A stretch of 6,265 nucleotides of DNA, taken from an uncultured Sphingorhabdus sp. GTDB taxonomy: Bacteria; Pseudomonadota; Alphaproteobacteria; Sphingomonadales; Sphingomonadaceae. Positions 1 through 4,041 of the stretch are shown here, piece by piece (within the stretch, counting starts at the first letter, position 1; each line of letters starts with the position of its first letter). Location: the NCBI GenBank assembly GCA_937873665.1, contig CALMYW010000157.1, positions 1-6,265 on the forward strand, given 5' to 3'. Below the pieces are notes generated by a model. That model made no database searches. It had not been told where the DNA came from and was given only the letters and a program-made list of their open reading frames with translations. The position numbers and the translations under genes are program-made.

Positions 1-471
1 GGCCAGGTGGCAGGCCTGCTGCGTTTTCAGAACAACGATCTGGCCGAAGGGCGCTATCGCGTGGGTGGCAAGCCGGTAGCGATCGCCGACATCGAGGTGC
101 CCATGTTCATCGTCGGAACGGTACGCGACCACGTCGCGCCTTGGCCTTCCGTGTACAAGATGCACTTGCTCAGTGATGCCGAGCTGACCTTCGTTCTCAC
201 CAGCGGCGGGCACAACGCCGGGGTGGTCAGCGAACCGGGGCATCCGCGGCGCAGCTTCCAGATCGCCACCCGCGCCACTGGTGATCGCTATGTCGATCCG
301 CAGCAGTGGCGCGCCGACCAGCCGCTGTGCGAGGGCTCTTGGTGGCCGGCCTGGCAACAGTGGCTGGCGCAACGCTCGTCAGGGCGGGTAACGCCACCTG
401 CCGTGGGTGGCATGCACGACGCATATGCACCGCTTGGCGATGCACCCGGAACCTATGTGATGACGAGATGA
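1..471 (+). CDS. phaC: Class I poly(3-hydroxyalkanoate) synthase PhaC, C-terminal part (5' end outside window)
   Basis: This is the C-terminal ~156 residues of a PHA synthase, which polymerises (R)-3-hydroxyacyl-CoA into polyester on cytoplasmic granules. The frame is open from base 1, so the GTG at position 7 is internal and not the true start. Two members of the alpha/beta-hydrolase catalytic triad are visible: Asp in VRDHVAPW (codon at 127) and His in SGGHNAGVVSEPGHPRR (codon at 211). Their spacing is 28 residues, the same as between Asp480 and His508 of Ralstonia PhaC. The nucleophilic Cys lies upstream, outside the window. The EGSWWPAWQQWL segment and the tail ending TYVMTR resemble the class I C-terminus. 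The GGHNAG-SEPGHP variant matches the rhizobial/methylobacterial-like branch more than Ralstonia PhaC1. A phasin and phaB follow on the same strand, which supports a PHB operon. Identification is firm; the subclass is less so. Confidence 0.92.
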   Translation, partial: GQVAGLLRFQNNDLAEGRYRVGGKPVAIADIEVPMFIVGTVRDHVAPWPSVYKMHLLSDAELTFVLTSGGHNAGVVSEPGHPRRSFQIATRATGDRYVDPQQWRADQPLCEGSWWPAWQQWLAQRSSGRVTPPAVGGMHDAYAPLGDAPGTYVMTR

Positions 472-485
472 AATGACGCCCTGCG

Positions 486-504
486 GCGGCGGCAAAGCCG
501 CTGC
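486..504 (+). other. Hairpin in the phaC-phasin spacer
   Basis: Arms 486-493 and 497-504 form an 8-bp stem with one G-U pair around an AAA loop, 15 bases after the phaC stop. No T-run follows, so it is not a standard intrinsic terminator. It could be an mRNA-stabilising or attenuating structure between phaC and the phasin gene. A second small GC hairpin lies at 543-555 (GCCCC, loop ACA, GGGGC), 12 bases before the phasin Shine-Dalgarno site. Seen in sequence; function is guesswork. Confidence 0.35.
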
Positions 505-579
505 GGTTCGATCGGGCCACCTTGAAAGGGATGCCCATACCCGCCCCACAGGGGCACACCATGACCGTGGAGTACCGCC

Positions 580-1023
580 ATGAACCCCGAACTGCCGATC
601 CAACTCTACAAGACCAATGCCAAACTGCAGCTGCAGATCACGCGCTTGCTGCAGGAAAGCGGCCATCACTGGCTCGAAGCCATGCAACAGCTGAGCGCCG
701 ACGGAATGCAGGAGACGTCATCTCGCATCAAAGGCCTGCAGCAGGCAGCCGACTGGCAGGCGCTTGCGACCCTACCGTCTGAAGTTTTCTGGCGTCTGTG
801 CCAGGGCCGCATGGACGACGCCCAAGCAGCCGGACAAGCAGTTGCCAAGAGCCAGGCTGCTTTTGCCAATGGTTTGCGGCAGGCACTTATAGCCTGGCAA
901 GAGTCTGTCTCCGAGGCACTCGGCGCCAATGCTGAAACGACCTCTTTTGCTCAGCTTTGTCAGCAATGGGCGCAGCCCTGGACCGCGCCTGCTGCCGCAC
1001 CGCAGGGCAAAAACAAGAAATGA
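580..1023 (+). CDS. Phasin family protein (PHA granule-associated)
   Basis: This 147-residue protein is probably a phasin (phasin_2/PhaP type). Phasins are amphipathic helical proteins that coat cytoplasmic PHA granules and influence granule number and size. There is no signal peptide or membrane segment. The sequence is predicted almost wholly helical and rich in Gln and Ala. It contains the family-like segments LLQESGHHWLEAMQQL (about 23-38), LQQAADWQALATLPSEVFW (about 53-71) and AFANGLRQALIAWQ (about 94-107). The tail is Pro/Ala/Lys-rich, ending GKNKK. The ATG at 580 is chosen because TGGAG lies 7 bases upstream (568-572) and the family usually begins near an LQ-rich first helix. The gene sits 108 bases after phaC and 10 bases before phaB, whose ribosome site overlaps this stop codon. 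Co-transcription and translational coupling with phaB are therefore likely. I cannot assign it to a numbered PhaP subtype. Confidence 0.82.
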   Translation: MNPELPIQLYKTNAKLQLQITRLLQESGHHWLEAMQQLSADGMQETSSRIKGLQQAADWQALATLPSEVFWRLCQGRMDDAQAAGQAVAKSQAAFANGLRQALIAWQESVSEALGANAETTSFAQLCQQWAQPWTAPAAAPQGKNKK

Positions 1024-1033
1024 GGAGTACGCC

Positions 1034-1780
1034 ATGAATCCCCCACAACGAACAGCGCTGGTCACGGGAGGCAGCCGTGGGTTGGGCGCAGCCATCGCCC
1101 GCGCCCTGCACGCTGTTGGCCACCGCGTGATCATCACGCATACACCGGACAACACCTCAATCAGCCAGTGGCAGCATGCGCAGGCTGCGCAGGGCTACGC
1201 ATTTGCCGCCTATGGGGTGGATGTGTCCGACTATGAGTCGTCGCAGGAGCTGGCGCGGTGCATCCATGCCGATGACTATCAGATTGACATTCTGGTGAAC
1301 AACGCCGGCATCACCCGCGACGCCACGCTGCGCAAGCTGGACAAGGCCGGCTGGGACGCCGTGCTGCGCACCAACCTGGACTCGATGTTCAACGTCACCA
1401 AACCGTTCATCGATCCGATGATGGAGCGTGGCTGGGGACGCATCATCAACATTTCGTCGATCAACGGCATCAAGGGTCAGTTCGGGCAGACCAACTATTC
1501 AGCGGCCAAGGCTGGCGTCCATGGATTCACGAAGGCACTCGCACAGGAAGTGGCGCGCAAGGGCGTGACCGTGAACACAGTCTCTCCGGGCTACCTGGCC
1601 ACCGAGATGGTGATGGCGGTGCGCGAGGGTGTGCGCCAGAAGATCATCGATGCGATTCCAGTCGGCCGTCTTGGTCAGCCGGATGAAATCGCCGCGCTGG
1701 TGGCATTCATCGCGAGCGATGCCGCCGCCTTCATGACCGGCAGCAACGTTGCCATGAATGGCGGCCAACACATGTACTGA
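1034..1780 (+). CDS. phaB: Acetoacetyl-CoA reductase PhaB (SDR family)
   Basis: This 248-residue short-chain dehydrogenase reduces acetoacetyl-CoA to (R)-3-hydroxybutyryl-CoA, usually with NADPH, which is the monomer-supplying step of PHB synthesis. Visible SDR motifs are the Rossmann TGGSRGLG (11-18), NNAG (89-92), Asn114, Ser142, Tyr155 and Lys159 (catalytic tetrad) and SPGY (184-187). The segment KGQFGQTNYSAAKAG is nearly the PhaB signature. It separates this protein from FabG, the main alternative, and the ~246-residue PhaB length also fits. The start at 1034 is supported by GAGGAG at 1022-1027, which overlaps the phasin stop. An upstream in-frame ATG at 929 would overlap the phasin gene and add an unrelated 35-residue leader. 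This is the last gene of the apparent phaC-phasin-phaB unit. No GC stem with T-run follows, so the operon end is unclear. Confidence 0.93.
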   Translation: MNPPQRTALVTGGSRGLGAAIARALHAVGHRVIITHTPDNTSISQWQHAQAAQGYAFAAYGVDVSDYESSQELARCIHADDYQIDILVNNAGITRDATLRKLDKAGWDAVLRTNLDSMFNVTKPFIDPMMERGWGRIINISSINGIKGQFGQTNYSAAKAGVHGFTKALAQEVARKGVTVNTVSPGYLATEMVMAVREGVRQKIIDAIPVGRLGQPDEIAALVAFIASDAAAFMTGSNVAMNGGQHMY

Positions 1781-1839
1781 CCAGGCTCTGATGATAGTTT
1801 GGATCTGTATCGCAGTTCTCATCTTGTTGGAGTTGCGCC

Positions 1840-1857
1840 TGAAAATATTCATTTTCA
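1840..1857. repeat. 7-bp inverted repeat TGAAAAT / ATTTTCA
   Basis: TGAAAAT (1840-1846) and ATTTTCA (1851-1857) are perfect inverted arms around ATTC, 60 bases after the phaB stop. The arms are too AT-rich for a strong terminator. The site may be an operator or simply part of the AT-rich tract. Confidence 0.4.
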
Positions 1858-1878
1858 ATAAATTTCACAGAAAGCAGA

Positions 1879-1896
1879 ATTTTTAACCTTAAAAAT
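1879..1896. repeat. 8-bp inverted repeat, A/T except the central CC
   Basis: ATTTTTAA (1879-1886) and TTAAAAAT (1889-1896) are perfect arms around CC. Such A/T tracts can bind nucleoid proteins such as H-NS or MvaT, or act as UP-like promoter elements. The sequence alone does not decide between these. Confidence 0.4.
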
Positions 1897-1944
1897 AAAG
1901 ATAATTTTTGATGAAGATATTGAAAGATTCGAGTCGATTAAAAT

Positions 1945-1959
1945 GTGGCTAGCTGCCAC
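1945..1959. promoter_or_regulatory. Candidate LysR-type regulator binding site (T-N11-A dyad)
   Basis: GTGGC (1945-1949) and GCCAC (1955-1959) are perfect inverted arms around TAGCT. T1946 and A1958 give the classical T-N11-A spacing within a dyad that defines LysR-type boxes. The site lies 86 bases upstream of the LysR start, a plausible autoregulatory position. The geometry is seen directly; binding by this LysR protein is inferred. Confidence 0.45.
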
Positions 1960-2045
1960 CCATTGTTCGAGGCGCTGCCGTCAAAGAGGGTGAATTCCTG
2001 ATCCTCACCGCAAGCGCTATGCTGCCGTGACGAGTGAGGTAAGGC

Positions 2046-2936
2046 ATGGAATTGCGACATCTGCGCTGTTTTGTTGTTTTGGCTGAGGAACTACATTTCA
2101 CACGTGCCGCTGAACGTCTGCATATTGAGCAGCCTCCTCTGTCTCGAACCATCAAGGAGCTTGAGGATGAGTTGAATGTTGTGCTTTTCGATCGAGATCG
2201 TAGAGGAACTCGTTTGACTTCAGCGGGTGCCGCCTTCTTACAGGACGCTCACAGATTATTCACCATCCTAGATCAAGCACGCGAGAATGCAAAAGCCGTA
2301 GCTTCAGGTTTGCGAGGTAGTTTGCGTATTGCGATATCTGATGGTGCGATTGATCTTCGACTGTCGGAATTTCTAGCGCGCTGCCGAGCAGAAGAGCCTG
2401 ACGTCGAAATCCGTTTGTGTGAAGTTCCTTTGTCGGAACAATTGCGTGGGTTACGGTCAGGAGATTTTGCGATTGGTTTCGCGCATACAGCCGAGGTCGG
2501 AGACGGCATTGTGGCTGAACCAATTTGGCGTGATCCCTTGATGGTCGCTGTGCCTGCCAGGCATGAATTACTGATTTACAAAAAAATCCCATTCCAGGAA
2601 ATAGGAAATCATCCAGTTGTTTTATGCGACCCGTTGGTGTGTGAAGGTTATTGGCGTGAATTAGCACGACTTCTTCGGCAACTGGAGTGTGAACTTGATA
2701 TTGTCGAGCATGTATCTTCACTGGACATGCTGCTTACGCTGGTCGGCGCGGGTTACGGAATCGGATTTACGACTGTGGCAAGAGTTGCAGTTTGTCAACG
2801 TCCGGATGTGGTCATACGGCCTTTAGCGACGGACTCAGCGGTAATCACGACCTATTTACTTCGATCCAACAATAGTGAACAAGCGCTCTCACTGGAGCGA
2901 TTTATAGATCGTTTGCGTGACCAGGTAGATTACTAA
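2046..2936 (+). CDS. LysR-type transcriptional regulator
   Basis: This is a full-length (296 residues) LysR-type regulator, a tetrameric cytoplasmic DNA-binding protein that responds to a small effector. The N-terminal winged helix-turn-helix begins MELRHLRCFVVLAEELHFTR. The helix-turn-helix lies at about 18-37 (AAERLHIEQPPLSRTIKELE), followed by the ELNVVLFDR and RLTSAGAAFL segments and a linker helix to about 90. The effector-binding domain runs from about 92 (GSLRIAIS) to 293 and includes the conserved LVGAGYGIG at 232-240. The start at 2046 fits the family N-terminus; GAGG (2035-2038) and AAGG (2041-2044) lie just upstream. Its effector domain is paralogous to the helix-turn-helix-lacking protein at 3347-3988. 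GC is visibly lower and codons are more A/T-ending than in the pha and int genes, suggesting separate acquisition. The target is unknown; self-regulation through the 1945 dyad and control of the nearby divergent pair are possible. Confidence 0.92.
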   Translation: MELRHLRCFVVLAEELHFTRAAERLHIEQPPLSRTIKELEDELNVVLFDRDRRGTRLTSAGAAFLQDAHRLFTILDQARENAKAVASGLRGSLRIAISDGAIDLRLSEFLARCRAEEPDVEIRLCEVPLSEQLRGLRSGDFAIGFAHTAEVGDGIVAEPIWRDPLMVAVPARHELLIYKKIPFQEIGNHPVVLCDPLVCEGYWRELARLLRQLECELDIVEHVSSLDMLLTLVGAGYGIGFTTVARVAVCQRPDVVIRPLATDSAVITTYLLRSNNSEQALSLERFIDRLRDQVDY

Positions 2937-2958
2937 ATTTATGCTCATACGAATGGTC

Positions 2959-3252
2959 TCAAGGGCTAGTATTATGGTTAATGTTGTATTCCGTTATTGC
3001 CATCAAGTCGGCGGCGGTGACCTTTAACGCCGTGGAAATTTTCAAGATTAACGCGAGCGTGGGCATATGCTCACCTCGTTCGATTTTTCCCATGTGCGAG
3101 CGCTCAATACCAGCCAAGGCAGCCAGCTCTTCCTGAGCGATTCCTTGCTCCACGCGCGTAGCACGCACTGCTTTCCCGAAAGCCTGGGCTGGTTCGGCTT
3201 CATAAGTGGTTGTACCTGGAGGACGGCCTCGTCGAACAATACGCTTCTGCAT
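2959..3252 (-). CDS. XRE-family helix-turn-helix regulator with AT-hook-like N-terminus
   Basis: This 97-residue cytoplasmic DNA-binding protein is probably a dimeric repressor. The Cro/CI-type helix-turn-helix spans about 26-85: AQEELAALAG (39-48) is helix 2, ERSHMGKIERGEHMP (50-64) holds the recognition helix and its cap, and LALILKISTALKVTAADLM follows. The N-terminal arm RRGRPPG (7-13) contains RGRP, the core of an AT-hook. The ATG at 3252 is chosen because the arm and the domain follow at once. The frame stays open upstream to 3468, but that would run across the operator and into the divergent gene. No Shine-Dalgarno sequence precedes this ATG, which sits in the loop of an 8-bp hairpin (3241-3264). 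The gene converges on the LysR gene with a 22-base gap and is divergent from the effector-domain gene. Autoregulation through the 3278-3301 dyads is likely. Its other targets cannot be told. Confidence 0.85.
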   Translation of the reverse strand: MQKRIVRRGRPPGTTTYEAEPAQAFGKAVRATRVEQGIAQEELAALAGIERSHMGKIERGEHMPTLALILKISTALKVTAADLMAITEYNINHNTSP

Positions 3253-3264
3253 GAATAGAAGCGT
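3241..3264 (-). promoter_or_regulatory. Hairpin enclosing the start codon of the XRE gene
   Basis: ACGCTTCT (3241-3248) and AGAAGCGT (3257-3264) are perfect 8-bp inverted arms around an 8-base loop. The XRE start codon (complement of 3250-3252) lies in that loop. On the mRNA the stem uses the first codons and the 5' leader, and there is no SD motif. This suggests structured or leaderless-type translation initiation. The arms are seen directly; the regulatory role is inferred. Confidence 0.5.
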
Positions 3265-3277
3265 CGGGCAGTCGAAC

Positions 3278-3301
3278 AAATTTAACCACGTTAAATTTAA
3301 C
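3278..3301. promoter_or_regulatory. Operator-like array: three copies of a 9-mer in the XRE/effector-domain intergenic region
   Basis: AAATTTAAC (3278-3286) and its exact reverse complement GTTAAATTT (3290-3298) form a 21-bp dyad around CAC. A third copy, AAATTTAAC (3293-3301), overlaps it, so that 3290-3301 is itself a 12-bp perfect palindrome. The array lies between the divergent XRE and effector-domain genes, immediately upstream of the extended -10 of the latter. The large dyad also satisfies T-N11-A (T3282, A3294). Either the XRE protein or the LysR regulator could therefore bind here. Confidence 0.7.
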
Positions 3302-3305
3302 TCAT

Positions 3306-3314
3306 TGGTATGAT
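3306..3314 (+). promoter_or_regulatory. Extended -10 promoter for the effector-domain gene
   Basis: TGG followed by TATGAT (3309-3314) is a good extended -10 element, with no convincing -35 at 16-18 bases. The expected transcript start is near 3321, about 26 bases before the ATG at 3347. The operator array ends 4 bases upstream of the element, so a bound repressor would cover the -35 position. Inferred from motif only. Confidence 0.5.
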
Positions 3315-3346
3315 ATCGCTTTGGTCGGCTCTTTTTTGAGGCTCTC

Positions 3347-3988
3347 ATGCACGACGCCACCAGCCCGCCCGCCTGTCTTAGGCTTGCGGTAGCACCGGGC
3401 GTACCGTCATCACAATTCTCGACGCTTCTCGCGCGGCAACGCGCAGAAGAGCCAGACGTCACCCTCACATTTTTCGAGGTTGCAAGCGACGTCCTTCTTG
3501 ATGGGCTTCTTGCGGATCGCTACGACGTTGGGTTGACGCTTCAAGGGCATAGCGACCCGACCCTCAAAACGCAGCTCTTGTGGACGGAGAACATGGCTGT
3601 CGCCATGTCGCCACAGTTCTATTTATCCGGCCAGGCAATGCTGACCATTGCCGACCTCCAAGGCTATCTCGTCTATCGCTGGCAGGCAGAGGCCTGTTCC
3701 CTGCTGGCTGAAAGGCTAACCTCCCTCCTGCCGGCAGACGAGAAGGGCATCGAGCAGGTAACTTCTTTCGAGATGATGGCGCTATGGGTTGCAGCCGGCT
3801 ATGGTATCGGGGTATCCGCGCAATCACGCATCGAGCGCGCTCATGGATGGGGGATTGCCATGCGACCGCTGAGCGATGGCCCCTATCAGATTGGAACGTA
3901 CTTACAGCGACCTTACAGGAAAACCAACCCAGTTGCCGAGCGCTTTGAACGTAGAGCGCTACAAATTGCCGGAGCAGGCTCAAGGTGA
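3347..3988 (+). CDS. LysR effector-binding domain protein lacking the DNA-binding domain
   Basis: This 213-residue protein consists of a LysR substrate/effector-binding domain only. It starts at CLRLAVAPGVPSS (about 10-22), where the effector domain of a full LysR would begin, and ends after AERFERRA. Conserved marks are LARQRAEEPDV (28-38), VTSFEMMALWVAAGYGIG (138-155) and RPL-TYL (173-187). These align collinearly with residues 110-120, 223-240 and 259-271 of the LysR at 2046-2936, so the two are paralogous. No helix-turn-helix is encoded upstream in any frame; the space holds a promoter and operator instead. The start at 3347 has GAGG at 3338-3341, and an own promoter fits at 3306-3314, so it looks like a working gene and not a decayed LysR. 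It could form mixed oligomers with the LysR protein, or sense an effector for the divergent XRE regulator. Function unknown. Confidence 0.8.
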   Translation: MHDATSPPACLRLAVAPGVPSSQFSTLLARQRAEEPDVTLTFFEVASDVLLDGLLADRYDVGLTLQGHSDPTLKTQLLWTENMAVAMSPQFYLSGQAMLTIADLQGYLVYRWQAEACSLLAERLTSLLPADEKGIEQVTSFEMMALWVAAGYGIGVSAQSRIERAHGWGIAMRPLSDGPYQIGTYLQRPYRKTNPVAERFERRALQIAGAGSR

Positions 3989-3995
3989 TTGCATC

Positions 3996-4027
3996 CGTAT
4001 GACCGGGAATTTCATTCCGGTCATACG
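3996..4027. terminator. Inverted repeat between convergent genes (probable bidirectional terminator or mRNA 3' hairpin)
   Basis: CGTATGACCGG (3996-4006) and CCGGTCATACG (4017-4027) are perfect 11-bp arms with a 10-base loop. The stem can extend by three more pairs if one G bulges. It begins 8 bases after the effector-domain stop and ends 15 bases before the int stop on the other strand, the classic place for a shared terminator. Neither side has a T-run, so it may act as an mRNA-protecting hairpin or need Rho. Confidence 0.6.
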
Positions 4028-4041
4028 CCGAAATGTGGTGA

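Larger units (their letters stand above)
1781..2045. other. AT-rich intergenic region between phaB and the LysR gene
   Basis: These 265 bases hold no gene that I can support. The stretch at about 1840-1945 is strikingly AT-rich against its GC-rich left flank. It contains two dyads, at 1840-1857 and 1879-1896. Nearer the LysR gene a T-N11-A dyad lies at 1945-1959. TAAAAT at 1939-1944 could be a -10 box for the LysR gene, but no well-spaced -35 is evident. No intrinsic terminator for the pha genes is recognisable. The base-composition break just after phaB suggests that a separately acquired segment starts here. Confidence 0.6.

Noticed and set aside
929..1033. Longer N-terminus for PhaB from the ATG at 929
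   Set aside because: It overlaps the phasin gene, adds a leader unlike the SDR family, and lacks the strong SD found just before 1034.
1825..1840. Possible far attachment core (TTGGAG) after phaB
   Set aside because: Only six bases match the core edge before the sequence diverges, which is chance level.
1499..2155. Minus strand open frames at 1499-1858 and 1949-2155
   Set aside because: They overlap phaB or the LysR start in the antisense direction, have no SD, and their composition follows the opposite strand's codons.
3253..3468. Longer N-terminus for the XRE protein reaching 3468
   Set aside because: It would run through the operator array, the extended -10 and the start of the divergent gene. 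The XRE family arm begins at the 3252 ATG.
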